A stretch of DNA of 64,000 nucleotides. Origin: JBMNCQ01 sp049366715 (GTDB taxonomy: Bacteria > Bacillota > Peptococcia > Peptococcales > BICA1-8). The stretch is taken from assembly GCA_049366715.1 (NCBI GenBank), contig JBMNCQ010000004.1:124001-188000 (forward strand). The letters run 5' to 3'. The notes below the pieces were generated by a model, which was not told the DNA's origin, made no database searches, and worked only from the letters and a program-made list of their open reading frames with translations. Below, piece after piece: positions 32,451 to 41,043 of this stretch. Position numbers and translations under genes: made by a program. The stretch's first letter is position 1, and every line of letters starts with the position of its first letter.

Positions 32451-33683
32451 CTATTTCCTGATAATAATTTCTCTGCCTTCTTTACGCCATTGGGCAAATT
32501 CAGCTACTGCCGTAAAAAGCACATCTGTGGATGAGTTAAGGGCTGTTTCACAGGAATCCTGTACAACCCCTATGATAAATCCCACTCCAACTACCTTCAT
32601 TGCAATGTCATTGGGAATGCCAAATAAACTACACGCCAGGGGGATCAATAATAGTGACCCCCCGGCTACTCCGGAAGCGCCGCAAGCACTTATGGCCGCC
32701 ATGATACTGAGGATTAGCGCTGTAGCCATATCTACTTCAATACCTAAGGTATTAACCGCTGCGAGGGTCAAAATAGTAATTGTAATAGCCGCACCGGCCA
32801 TATTAATGGTAGCCCCTAATGGGATAGATACAGAATAAGTATCTTTATCTAACCCCAGTTTTTCACATAAACTCATATTCACAGGAATATTTGCCGCCGA
32901 ACTACGGGTAAAAAATGCAGTAATCCCACTTTCCCTTAAACACTTAAATACAAGGGGATACGGGTTTTGCCGGATATTTATCAATGCTATAATCGGATTG
33001 ACAATAAGTGCCATAAAAAACATTGTTCCGACCAAAACGGTAAGTAACTGTCCGTAGCTAAGTAAAGATTGTATTCCATTGGTAGCAATAGCTTCAAATA
33101 CCAGCCCCATAATTCCTAGCGGGGCCAGGCTGATAACCCATCTAACCATTTGGGATAATGCTCCTGAGAAATCAGCTATCATTGTCTTTGTAGAATCAGG
33201 TGCCGACCTTAATGCAAGACCCAAAAGTACCGCCCAGGACAATATTCCAATATAATTAGCATTATAAAGTGCTTTAACAGGGTTATCAACGATATTCAGC
33301 AGCAATGTCTTGAGAACCTCGGCTACACCTCCGGGAGGAGTCATATTCTCTGCCCCTGCGGTAAGTGTTAAGCTTACCGGGAACATAAAACTTGTCACGA
33401 TTGCTGTCAGGGCAGCCAAAAATGTTCCTAGCAAATAGAGTAGGATAATGGATTTCATATTCGTTTGCTGACCACTCTGGTGCTGAGAAATAGCCGACAT
33501 AACCAGAAAGAACACCAGTATAGGGGCAATTGCTTTTAAAGCGCCTACAAATAAAGAACCTAGAATAACGATAGGCCTTGCCATATCCGGAATTGTCACA
33601 GCTAAAATAATCCCTATAATCAAACCTACAATTATTCGTTTCACTAAGCTCAGTTGATTCCACCTCTGCAATAATTTAATCAA
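32451..33683 (-). CDS. sstT: SstT-like sodium:serine/threonine symporter
   Basis: This 410-residue dicarboxylate/amino acid:cation symporter (DAACS) family protein is nearer to SstT than to GltP: MARPIVILGSLFVGALKAIA, FFTRSSAANIPVNMSLCEKL, SIPLGATINMAGAAITITIL and MAAISACGASGVAGGSLLLI. The re-entrant loop serine motif and the sodium-site NMAG segment are intact. It imports serine and threonine with Na+. A TTG start behind GGAGG is the best available. It stands alone; the threonine-aldolase-like gene 2.3 kb away might share its substrate, but the two are not an operon. Confidence 0.9.
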   Translation of the reverse strand: MIKLLQRWNQLSLVKRIIVGLIIGIILAVTIPDMARPIVILGSLFVGALKAIAPILVFFLVMSAISQHQSGQQTNMKSIILLYLLGTFLAALTAIVTSFMFPVSLTLTAGAENMTPPGGVAEVLKTLLLNIVDNPVKALYNANYIGILSWAVLLGLALRSAPDSTKTMIADFSGALSQMVRWVISLAPLGIMGLVFEAIATNGIQSLLSYGQLLTVLVGTMFFMALIVNPIIALINIRQNPYPLVFKCLRESGITAFFTRSSAANIPVNMSLCEKLGLDKDTYSVSIPLGATINMAGAAITITILTLAAVNTLGIEVDMATALILSIMAAISACGASGVAGGSLLLIPLACSLFGIPNDIAMKVVGVGFIIGVVQDSCETALNSSTDVLFTAVAEFAQWRKEGREIIIRK

Positions 33684-33869
33684 ATTTTATCTTCCTCCCA
33701 TAGATATAATAGAAAAATTTTTTCGGCCGACTAATAATATTTAGTCTGCACCAAGTACAATTTTACCATTAACCCTCATCAACATGAAACAATAAAATAT
33801 CAAAAACAAGTAAAAAAATATGCCAAATTTTTCTATAGACATCCACGTTCTGGTTTAGAAAAAGCTCCT

Positions 33870-33899
33870 AAAAAAAAACAAGGCCGCACTACGCAGCCT
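33870..33899 (-). terminator. terminator downstream of the HxlR gene
   Basis: A 7-bp stem (33881-33887 with 33893-33899, one G-U pair), 5-nt loop, and a run of eight or more T on the minus strand. A REP copy lies between it and the HxlR stop. Confidence 0.75.
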
Positions 33900-33924
33900 G
33901 CTTATTTATAATATTTACCGTTTA

Positions 33925-33950
33925 GGAAGCAGAAGAACCGTCCCCGCGCA
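33925..33950 (+). repeat. REP-like element
   Basis: GGAAGCAGAAGAACCGTCCC followed by CGCGCA. Plus orientation copy of the family GGAAGCANNAGAACCGTCCC. Confidence 0.8.
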
Positions 33951-33966
33951 TCTGCCGTCCTTTAAT

Positions 33967-34320
33967 CTACCAGCCTCCTGTTTTCTTCATATATTTAACA
34001 TATTCTTTATATTCATTACCCCACTGGGCTAAGCCTTCGATAACCGGCAGCAGCTTTATGCCAATTTCCGTTAATGAATACTCTACCTTAGGAGGAACTT
34101 CCGGGTATACCTTCCGCTTTATAAGGTGATAACTTTCGAGACTTCGCAGTTCTTTTGTCAAAGTGGATTGCGTCATGCTCGGCATTAAGCGGTTTAGTTC
34201 TCCGAAGCGCAGAATTCCCTTACTCAGGTGATATAATATCAGGATGGTCCACTTACCGCCAATTATTTTCTGGGCTGTTGAAACAGGACAATTTATAAAT
34301 CCATCGTTATTATGCTTCAT
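33967..34320 (-). CDS. HxlR-family winged-helix regulator
   Basis: This 117-residue protein opens with the HxlR signature NCPVSTAQKIIGGKWTILIL, then YHLSKGILRFGELNRLMPSM, TQSTLTKELRSLESYHLIKR and EYSLTEIGIKLLPVIEGLAQ. The Cys in the first motif is the position used for redox or aldehyde sensing in several relatives. It is divergent from the PNPOx-like gene 130 bp away, the normal arrangement for an HxlR regulator and its target. ATG start. Confidence 0.92.
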   Translation of the reverse strand: MKHNNDGFINCPVSTAQKIIGGKWTILILYHLSKGILRFGELNRLMPSMTQSTLTKELRSLESYHLIKRKVYPEVPPKVEYSLTEIGIKLLPVIEGLAQWGNEYKEYVKYMKKTGGW

Positions 34321-34449
34321 TGTTTCCTACCTCCATACTATCTTTCTTGATAGTATCTATCAAAAATAACTATACTTGACACATTGATTGTAACATCATA
34401 AGTTATATGCGTAAATAAATTTATCATAAATTAGAAAGAAGGTTATAAA

Positions 34450-34848
34450 GTGGAGAAAATTATTAATTTTCTAAAAGAAAACCCCGTATTCTATTTTGCG
34501 ACTGTAGATGGTAACAAACCTAAAGTTAGACCCTTTGGTTTTTTTATGGAATATAATGGGAAGCTGTACTTTGGGATGGGCAAACATAAACAATCTTATC
34601 AGCAGGTTGTTACAAACCCCCATGTAGAAATATGTACTGCAAATGCCAAAGGACAGTGGATTAGGATTAGCGGGGTCGCTGTATTTGACGACAGTACAGA
34701 AACAATGGCTAAGGTATTCGAGACAATGCCCAGTTTAAAAGATATTTATAATGAGAAAAGCGGCTTAATTCTTGGTAATTTTTATCTGGAGAGCGGAGTC
34801 GCCGAATTAGCCGATATCGCAGGTAATTTTGAAAAAATTAATTTTTAA
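34450..34848 (+). CDS. pyridoxamine-5'-phosphate-oxidase-like FMN-binding protein
   Basis: This 132-residue split-barrel protein begins MEKIINFLKENPVFYFATVD, with KPKVRPFGFFMEYNGKLYFG and PHVEICTANAKGQWIRISGV. Such small proteins bind FMN or F420 and are often annotated as PNPOx-like; few have proven reactions, and it is not expected to make pyridoxal phosphate. The start is GTG with AAGAAGG upstream. It is probably controlled by the divergent HxlR regulator in response to a reactive or redox signal. Confidence 0.88.
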   Translation: MEKIINFLKENPVFYFATVDGNKPKVRPFGFFMEYNGKLYFGMGKHKQSYQQVVTNPHVEICTANAKGQWIRISGVAVFDDSTETMAKVFETMPSLKDIYNEKSGLILGNFYLESGVAELADIAGNFEKINF

Positions 34849-34967
34849 AGCTAATTATACATATTCTTTATTTATCTAAACTTAAGTTTTATACCATCAC
34901 AAATAACCCAAATAAACAAATCAACCGAACACTCCAAATTTATCCAGCCATCATAGTTATGATAAAG

Positions 34968-35001
34968 GATACTCCGGATGATACCATTCATCCGGAGTAT
35001 C
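34968..35001 (+). terminator. hairpin terminator after the PNPOx-like gene
   Basis: A perfect 13-bp stem (GATACTCCGGATG at 34968-34980, complement at 34989-35001) with an 8-nt loop. The following bases TCTTAAAG give only a weak T-run. It also lies at the 3' side of the convergent transposase gene. Confidence 0.75.
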
Positions 35002-35015
35002 TCTTAAAGAAGCAA

Positions 35016-35036
35016 GGGGACGGTTCTCCTGCTTCC
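35016..35036 (-). repeat. REP-like element at the 3' side of the RAYT gene
   Basis: GGGGACGGTTCTCCTGCTTC; the reverse complement fits the REP family. It stands 14 bp from the transposase stop, in inverted orientation to the copy at 35880 on the other side. Confidence 0.82.
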
Positions 35037-35049
35037 ATTCCCTTTCTCG

Positions 35050-35829
35050 CTAGGCCTTGAAAATCAGGTTTGGGGAAACCCCTAATATTCTTGCCGCCTG
35101 TCTTTGCGTTATTCCTTCTATTTTTTTAACCTTTTGTAAAATTTTATCCCTCTCGATCTTAGGAAGACTCTTTATTTGTGCGATTTCAACTCCAGTAATC
35201 AGCTTTAAGATTTCTTCTCTTACCTTCTCATCGGATAGCTGTACTTTTTCATTAAATCCCACATCTAAACATCGATCATTATTTTCTCGTTCATTAAATT
35301 CCCTGAAACGCAACATAGCTGTATTCTCAACATCCGCAAACATCTGCAGGACAAAGCCGGTATTTAATAATCCCACCGGTACAATGTTCTGTCCATAATA
35401 TCCTGGACAACTGCTCCATTGCCAGTTCTCAAGTTTTTTTACCATTCCTGCCTGCCGGGGGTTTTGATGAATATATCTAAGTACGCTTAATAAATATTCG
35501 TTTGATTCTACCTTTTCGCTTCTAAATCTATCCTGAAAAAGATGACCTGTTGTTTTATATTTCTGATTATAATACCATACAAAGCTCACCCCGATCCGCT
35601 TCATGGTAACAGAAAGGTCTTCATCACCCTCTTTTAAAAGAAGATGCAGATGATTGCTCATTAAACACCATCCATATATTTCCATTTCAGCCGCCAATTT
35701 ATATTTCTTTAAAATTTCCAGAAATCTTAATTTGTCTTCATCATCATGAAAAATCTCCTGTTTATTCGCTCCTCTGATCATTATGTGATATATCCCGCTT
35801 GCACTTTTCTCTCTAGCCACACGGGGCAT
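35050..35829 (-). CDS. REP-associated tyrosine transposase (RAYT, Y1_Tnp family)
   Basis: This 260-residue protein has an N-terminal HUH/Y1 nuclease domain: SGIYHIMIRGANKQEIFHDD, the metal motif CLMSNHLHLLLKEG (HxH form HLH), and the tyrosine helix LSVLRYIHQNPRQAGMVKKL. The C-terminal 100 residues end in a helix-turn-helix-like segment (ITQRQAARILGVSPNLIFKA), found in the longer clostridial RAYTs. RAYTs bind and cleave REP-type palindromes as single strands. Inverted REP copies flank it at 35016 and 35880, as expected for the family. The ATG at 35829 has AGGTGATT upstream. It appears intact. Confidence 0.92.
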   Translation of the reverse strand: MPRVAREKSASGIYHIMIRGANKQEIFHDDEDKLRFLEILKKYKLAAEMEIYGWCLMSNHLHLLLKEGDEDLSVTMKRIGVSFVWYYNQKYKTTGHLFQDRFRSEKVESNEYLLSVLRYIHQNPRQAGMVKKLENWQWSSCPGYYGQNIVPVGLLNTGFVLQMFADVENTAMLRFREFNERENNDRCLDVGFNEKVQLSDEKVREEILKLITGVEIAQIKSLPKIERDKILQKVKKIEGITQRQAARILGVSPNLIFKA

Positions 35830-35879
35830 CTTAATCACCTCAAATTTATTTTTAATCTATTATAACATTCCCCATTTTT

Positions 35880-35905
35880 GGAAGCAAAAGAACCGTCCCC
35901 GTGCT
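35880..35905 (+). repeat. REP-like element at the 5' side of the RAYT gene
   Basis: GGAAGCAAAAGAACCGTCCC then CGTGCT; AGCA and TGCT can pair across the element. It lies 51 bp upstream of the transposase start. Confidence 0.82.
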
Positions 35906-35962
35906 GTTCAAAGGACCATTAATTTCCGGAAGAACTCCGCCCCGGCATCAATACCGCCGGGA

Positions 35963-37021
35963 TTATAGACCGTGTCCTGCACGCAACCCATTGCTACCGG
36001 CTGCCTTTTTAATATCTTCAATAAAAGCTAATACTTTTTCTTCTTTCGTTGCCCAGGAGGTAACGAGCCGGATAGCTGAACGATCAGCATTAACCTTTTC
36101 CCAGACATAAAAAGCATATTTCTGCTGCAGTTCAGCTATTACAGCATTTGGAAGTATGGGAAATATCTGATTGGACGGAGAATGGATAAGAAATCCGAAG
36201 CCTGCCTTTTTTATTTCCTCCCGAAGTAAACCCGCCATCTTATTTGCATGTTGCGCCAGATCAAAATACAGGTTATCCTCGAAAAGCTCCCAAAATTGTA
36301 TCCCCAGGATTCTGCCTTTAGCCAGGAGAGCCCCCTTTTGTTTCATATGAAAGCGGAAGTTATCCTTAAGTGATTCATTGCATATGATCAGCGCCTCACC
36401 CAGGAGGGCTCCGTTTTTCGTTCCTCCTATGTAAAAAGCGTCCGCCAGTATGCCGAGGTCTTTCAGTTCCAGGTCATTCTCTGCGCAGCACAAAGCAGAA
36501 CCCAGTCTGGCGCCGTCCATAAATAAAAAGAGATTATTTTCCCGGCAGAACCTGTTTAATTCTTGCAGTTCGGACTTATGATAAATTGATCCGATCTCTG
36601 TTGAATTAGAGATATACACCAGTTTGGGTTTAACCATGTGTTCATCAGTATGGATGTCAAGTACAGCTTTAATGCGGGCAGGGCTGACTTTTCCGTCGCC
36701 GGTTTCAACAGATATTACTTTATGGCCCGTCCCCTCTATGGCACCGGTCTCATGCACCAAAATATGACCTGTATGGCAGGCAATCACAGCCTCATATGGT
36801 TTTAGAAATGCTGAAATAGCCGTAAGATTAGTTTGGGTACCACCTACAAAGAAATGAATATCTATATCATCTCTGCCGATTTTCTGTTTTAACAGTTCAC
36901 TTGCTTTTTGCGAATAACTATCACAACCATAACCTGCAGCCTGTTCAAGGTTGGACTCTAATAATGCATGCAAGATTCTGGGATGTGCTCCTTCACTATA
37001 ATCGTTCTTAAAGCTATACAC
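35963..37021 (-). CDS. threonine-aldolase-like PLP enzyme (beta-eliminating lyase family)
   Basis: This 352-residue fold-type I PLP enzyme has the N-terminal motif YSFKNDYSEGAHPRIL, a His that stacks on PLP (ACHTGHILVHETGA), the Asp in LFLFMDGARLGSAL and the lysine in DAFYIGGTKNGALLGEAL that forms the Schiff base. Low-specificity L-threonine aldolases split threonine to glycine and acetaldehyde. The GTG at 37021 is chosen because GGGGAGG is nine bases upstream and family members begin at this point; an upstream start would add 18 basic residues. It is a single gene. Confidence 0.88.
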   Translation of the reverse strand: MYSFKNDYSEGAHPRILHALLESNLEQAAGYGCDSYSQKASELLKQKIGRDDIDIHFFVGGTQTNLTAISAFLKPYEAVIACHTGHILVHETGAIEGTGHKVISVETGDGKVSPARIKAVLDIHTDEHMVKPKLVYISNSTEIGSIYHKSELQELNRFCRENNLFLFMDGARLGSALCCAENDLELKDLGILADAFYIGGTKNGALLGEALIICNESLKDNFRFHMKQKGALLAKGRILGIQFWELFEDNLYFDLAQHANKMAGLLREEIKKAGFGFLIHSPSNQIFPILPNAVIAELQQKYAFYVWEKVNADRSAIRLVTSWATKEEKVLAFIEDIKKAAGSNGLRAGHGL

Positions 37022-37212
37022 TTTACTAAACCTCCCCTTTATTCTCCACTTATCTCTCCGTCTCACCATGAGCAAAACAGGACGTTTCTTAAATTCTTTA
37101 CCATTTCTTCTCCCTCTCTTTCCTTAAAACCTTCCTCCGAGGTTCCTAAAACTTTATTTTATTTTATCCTATATATATCCCGCCGGTATTATTAAAAAGC
37201 ACAGCACTCCTC

Positions 37213-37237
37213 GGAAGCAGGAGAACCGTCCCCATGT
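37213..37237 (+). repeat. REP-like element
   Basis: GGAAGCAGGAGAACCGTCCC followed by CATGT. The stretch 37022-37548 otherwise contains the promoter regions of the flanking divergent genes and the palindrome at 37462. Confidence 0.8.
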
Positions 37238-37461
37238 TTTTCTCCCATGTTTTTCTTGTCAAAAAGTCATAAAAAATCCTGTGCATCATGGGCATCGTCA
37301 TTTGTGCATTAATGTAATGCTACATGCTCTGTATCCATTAATTTACAGGTAACCATAAGCTACCAGACCGTTAGCTTAAAAATATTGCGGCCCTCCACCC
37401 TACCCGGGAGGCCATTGAGAGTATCCAAATAAACATTCATACTATTCATATAATTATTAAC

Positions 37462-37511
37462 GATAAGGAAAATTTTTTTGTAGCCTAGGCGACAAAAAAT
37501 TTTCCTTTATC
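37462..37511. promoter_or_regulatory. 50-bp palindrome upstream of the OPT gene
   Basis: Arms GATAAGGAAAATTTTTTTGT (37462-37481) and its near-complement to 37511 surround a self-complementary centre GCCTAGGC. It ends 61 bp before the ATG. A second copy at 48139-48190 precedes a decayed OPT 5' end and keeps the symmetry despite base changes. It may be a protein operator or an attenuator. Confidence 0.7.
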
Positions 37512-37572
37512 ATTGCTAAAATTATATTACGCACGAGATCATAATTAAATGAAAGAAAAGGAGGTCCTTATA

Positions 37573-39264
37573 ATGTCTGAACAAAATGATAATACAGTCG
37601 ATCCAATTGAATTAATGATTGATGAAGCAATGAAAAAGCCCCATCCCCAAACATTAAACCCGATAATTTTCGTTGTAACTATTTGTGTTTCAATCCTAGG
37701 TGCCATCATTGGAATGGAACTAATTACAAGCTTGGGGGTAAACCCCAATACTTCCATTATCGGTGCATTGATTGCAGTTGCCATCGGGTTTATTCCGCTA
37801 AAAATGTTTGATCAATTTCGAAGTATCCACACACAAAACCTTGTAGAGACTGGTATTTCAGCAGCGACATTTGGTGCGGGCAATGTCATGATTTATGCAT
37901 TAAGTGTCTGCTGGCTACTGGGTCTCACGGATATCATTCCAGCAATGCTGGTTGGTGCTTCTATCGGTATGCTTATCGACATTACAGTATTATATTGGCT
38001 GTACGATACATCCGTTTTCCCGGCAAAAGATGCCTGGCCACTGGGAATCGCAACTAGTGAAACAATTTTAGCGGCTACGGAAAAAGGCAAAAAAGCCTTA
38101 ATCCTGGTCTGCGGCGCGGTAGTCGGCGCCTTCGGCTCATGGATCAAAATCCCGATGGACATTATAGGTATTTGTACCATTGGAAACCTCTGGGCACTAT
38201 CAATGTTCTGCATCGGACTGATTCTCAGGGGATATGTTTGCCCGTGGTTTAATTTCAAGCTTGACGACTATTACATACCACACGGAATGATGATCGGTGC
38301 CGGACTTGTAGCAATGATTCAGATTTGGATAATAATTAGTAAGGAATCCAAGAAAAAGAAAATGAAGCAAATGTCATTGAAGACAGATGCTGAACTTGCC
38401 ACAACAATCACGGAAACTATACAACCAGGAGAGCCAACTAGAAGTGCAGACGATATGAAAAAAGGGCTTATCAAGGGGTATGTCCTATTTACACTGGGCG
38501 CAATTGCCATGGTAGTCATAGCAGGTCTCTGGACTGACATGAGCCTGCCTTGGCTCATCGGATTCATTTTATTTACGGCTGTCGCAGCAATTGCAACAGA
38601 GCTGATGATCGGGATCTCCGCAATGCACTCAGGCTGGTTCCCGGGCGTTGCGACAACACTGATCTTTCTCGTACTGGGAGTTTTAATCGGATTTCCGATT
38701 AGTGCAATGGCTTTAATCACTGGCTACGCAGCATCCACGGGTCCGGCATTTGCCGATATGGGCTATGACTTAAAAGCCGGATGGATTCTTCGTGGCAAAG
38801 GCAAAAATCCCGCATTTGAACTCGAAGGAAGAAAACAGCAGTATATTGCCGAATTACTTGGTGGGATTGTGGCTATTATCATAGGGTCAGTAGCATACAC
38901 CGGCTACTTTGTCAGAGATCTCGTTCCGCCTGCGTCCAGAGTTTTGGCAAAAACCATTGAAGCAGGTATTAACCCTGAAATTATCAAATGGCTTGCAATT
39001 TTCGCAATATTCGGCGGTCTGATTCAGTTTATCGGCGGTCCGGAAAAACAACTCGGTATTTTGCTTTCCACCGGTCTGCTGATTACAAATCCCAAAGCCG
39101 GCATTTTCGGTCTTGCAACAATCATCATCCGCTTCATTATTGAAAAGAAGTGGGGCAGCAAAGCCATGGACCAGGTAATTGTTTTCGGTGCGGGCTTGAT
39201 TGCAGGATCTGCACTCTTCAGTTTCTTTAATGGAACAATTGGGAATATAAAGAAGAAATTATAA
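37573..39264 (+). CDS. OPT-family oligopeptide-type transporter
   Basis: This 563-residue membrane protein with many hydrophobic segments matches the OPT/YSL family of proton-coupled transporters for peptides, metal chelates or related compounds: LGVNPNTSIIGALIAVAIGF, YALSVCWLLGLTDIIPAMLV, ATSETILAATEKGKKALI and ISAMHSGWFPGVATTLIFLV. The start at 37573 has AAAGGAGGTCC upstream; an in-frame ATG eight codons earlier overlaps that site. It heads the plus-strand cluster with racemase, DUF1177 and AroM genes, so its substrate is probably what those enzymes process. A dead copy of its 5' end is at 47985-48077. Confidence 0.9.
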   Translation: MSEQNDNTVDPIELMIDEAMKKPHPQTLNPIIFVVTICVSILGAIIGMELITSLGVNPNTSIIGALIAVAIGFIPLKMFDQFRSIHTQNLVETGISAATFGAGNVMIYALSVCWLLGLTDIIPAMLVGASIGMLIDITVLYWLYDTSVFPAKDAWPLGIATSETILAATEKGKKALILVCGAVVGAFGSWIKIPMDIIGICTIGNLWALSMFCIGLILRGYVCPWFNFKLDDYYIPHGMMIGAGLVAMIQIWIIISKESKKKKMKQMSLKTDAELATTITETIQPGEPTRSADDMKKGLIKGYVLFTLGAIAMVVIAGLWTDMSLPWLIGFILFTAVAAIATELMIGISAMHSGWFPGVATTLIFLVLGVLIGFPISAMALITGYAASTGPAFADMGYDLKAGWILRGKGKNPAFELEGRKQQYIAELLGGIVAIIIGSVAYTGYFVRDLVPPASRVLAKTIEAGINPEIIKWLAIFAIFGGLIQFIGGPEKQLGILLSTGLLITNPKAGIFGLATIIIRFIIEKKWGSKAMDQVIVFGAGLIAGSALFSFFNGTIGNIKKKL

Positions 39265-39295
39265 TCAGGTGATACCGGAAGGGAGACTTAAGTAA

Positions 39296-39943
39296 ATGGT
39301 GAAAGTAGGATTAGTCAGAGTACTTACGGTTACCAGCGATAAAGCCCTTAAGTCACAAGAAGAAGTCATCCTTAAAAACTATGCAGGTATTGAAATTACG
39401 TCAAGATGCATTTTAGACCAACCGGAAGGCATTTACGATGATAAAACCGAGCAAATCGCTATACCAAAAATTTTAAAACTCGCAAAGGATTTTGAGCAGG
39501 AGGGATATGACCTTGTCTATATAAGCTGTGCCGCGGACCCAGGAGTTAGAGAATGCCGCACGGTACTTAAGATCCCAGTGATCGGTGCAGGATCCTGCTG
39601 CGCTTCTATGGCGGTAAGTTTGGGTCAGCACATTGGTGTGCTAGGCATTACCGCCGGTGTACCAAAGGTTATGCAGGAAATTATCGGGGAGCGTTTTGTT
39701 AAAATTATCAAGCCTGCAGGAGTCAGTTCGGTACTGGATATTTTAGTGCCGGGCGGCGCAGAAAAATGCATCTCCTCAGCTAAAGAACTTGCTGAATCAG
39801 GCTGCGATGTAATTGCACTTGCCTGCGCAGGATTTTCCACTCTGGGAATTTATAAAGAGATCAAAAAACAAACAGGGCTAATAGTCATAGACCCAGTCAT
39901 GGCAGCCGGCGGAGTCATTGCAGCAATGAGGCCTTTTATTTAA
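39296..39943 (+). CDS. Asp/Glu/hydantoin racemase superfamily protein
   Basis: This 215-residue protein has two pseudo-symmetric halves each carrying the catalytic cysteine: DLVYISCAADPGV near residue 77 and DVIALACAGFSTLG near residue 180. This is the two-cysteine arrangement of cofactor-independent racemases such as hydantoin, aspartate and glutamate racemase. The ribosome site is AGGGAG. It follows the OPT gene by 31 bp. In relation to the DUF917 protein nearby, a hydantoin-like or amino-acid-derived substrate is a fair inference. Confidence 0.86.
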   Translation: MVKVGLVRVLTVTSDKALKSQEEVILKNYAGIEITSRCILDQPEGIYDDKTEQIAIPKILKLAKDFEQEGYDLVYISCAADPGVRECRTVLKIPVIGAGSCCASMAVSLGQHIGVLGITAGVPKVMQEIIGERFVKIIKPAGVSSVLDILVPGGAEKCISSAKELAESGCDVIALACAGFSTLGIYKEIKKQTGLIVIDPVMAAGGVIAAMRPFI

Positions 39944-40030
39944 TTTAAAAGAAAATGTAATTTTTAAAACACTAAGATAAGCATATTGAAATTAAATGTA
40001 ATTTTTGAACGAATAGGAGGAAATGCTACT

Positions 40031-40951
40031 ATGTTACTCAAGCAGACAGTTGAAGTGCTAGATTTATTAGACAGCTCAACAGCAAATGGCGAAGAGATAA
40101 AAGAACTTTTACTCTCTCGCGGGCTTAAAAATGTGAAAACAAAAACCGTCGAAGGGAAAACCGGGAGCACTGATTTCATTAAGGCAGTCATCCCTGGAAC
40201 AAACGGGAAGCTCAGCGGAGGCAAAGCACCAACCCTCGGTATCGTTGGGCGCCTTGGGGGGCTTGGCGCCCGTCCGACCCAGATCGGTTTTGTATCTGAC
40301 GGAGACGGCGCGGCGGCGGTACTTGCAGCAGCTCTTAAATTTGGGGACATGCTGACACGCGGTGACGTGCTGGAAGGCGACACGATCATTGCAACACATA
40401 TCTGCCCTAATGCACCGATTAATTATCCCATGATGGGTTCTCCTGTTGATATGACTGTAATGAACGAAACGGAAATCGACCCGCAGATGGATGCTATCCT
40501 GTCCGTTGATACGACAAAGGGAAACCGCATCTATAATCATCGCGGCTTTACAATTACTCCAACCATCAAAGAAGGCTGGATACTTCGCCCGAGCGATGAC
40601 CTGATCGATATTATGTACAGAGTAACCGGGGAGATTGGCAGCATTTTCGCTGTTACGACACAGGATATCACCCCATATGGAAATGGCGTTTCGCACATTA
40701 ACAGCATCCTGCAGCCGAGCTGTGTGACCAATGTTCCTCTCGTCGGAGTCCCGATTGTAGCACATTCTATCCCAATCGGCTGTTCGACCGGATCATCCCA
40801 CGAGATTGATATTGCTCTTACCGCAACTTTCTGTATTGAAGTAGCGAAAGATTATGGCCGTGGGAAATGTTCTTTCTACAAAGAAGACGAATGGGATATA
40901 CTGATGAAAAAATACGGCCCGCTCCATCATTTGCAGACGCAGGGCAAATAA
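40031..40951 (+). CDS. DUF1177 family protein
   Basis: This 306-residue protein begins MLLKQTVEVLDLLDSSTANG, with GKAPTLGIVGRLGGLGARPT, RGDVLEGDTIIATHICPNAP, FAVTTQDITPYGNGVSHINS and GCSTGSSHEIDIALTATFCI. I recognise it as DUF1177, a family without a proven reaction; conserved His, Asp and Glu residues would suit a metal site. The ATG at 40031 follows AGGAGG by 10 bases; an earlier in-frame ATG at 39986 has no ribosome site. It lies in a row with the racemase-like and AroM genes, the usual company of this family. Confidence 0.85.
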   Translation: MLLKQTVEVLDLLDSSTANGEEIKELLLSRGLKNVKTKTVEGKTGSTDFIKAVIPGTNGKLSGGKAPTLGIVGRLGGLGARPTQIGFVSDGDGAAAVLAAALKFGDMLTRGDVLEGDTIIATHICPNAPINYPMMGSPVDMTVMNETEIDPQMDAILSVDTTKGNRIYNHRGFTITPTIKEGWILRPSDDLIDIMYRVTGEIGSIFAVTTQDITPYGNGVSHINSILQPSCVTNVPLVGVPIVAHSIPIGCSTGSSHEIDIALTATFCIEVAKDYGRGKCSFYKEDEWDILMKKYGPLHHLQTQGK

Positions 40952-40981
40952 AAGACCATACATAATATCCTTTTCGGACTG

Positions 40982-41012
40982 CTCCCCGAAGGATCTAAAG
41001 CACTTCGGGGAG
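40982..41012 (+). terminator. intergenic hairpin in the OPT cluster
   Basis: A perfect 10-bp GC-rich stem (CTCCCCGAAG at 40982-40991, complement at 41003-41012) with an 11-nt loop and no T-run. Lacking U's it is more likely an mRNA stabiliser or processing site than a full terminator. Confidence 0.55.
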
Positions 41013-41043
41013 TAAGTCTCTTGAAAAATGAGAGGATGATGAA

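Noticed and set aside
39964..40765. Minus-strand frames of 141 and 218 codons opposite the DUF1177 gene
   Set aside because: The plus-strand gene has a ribosome site, conserved family features and operon context; these are shadows.
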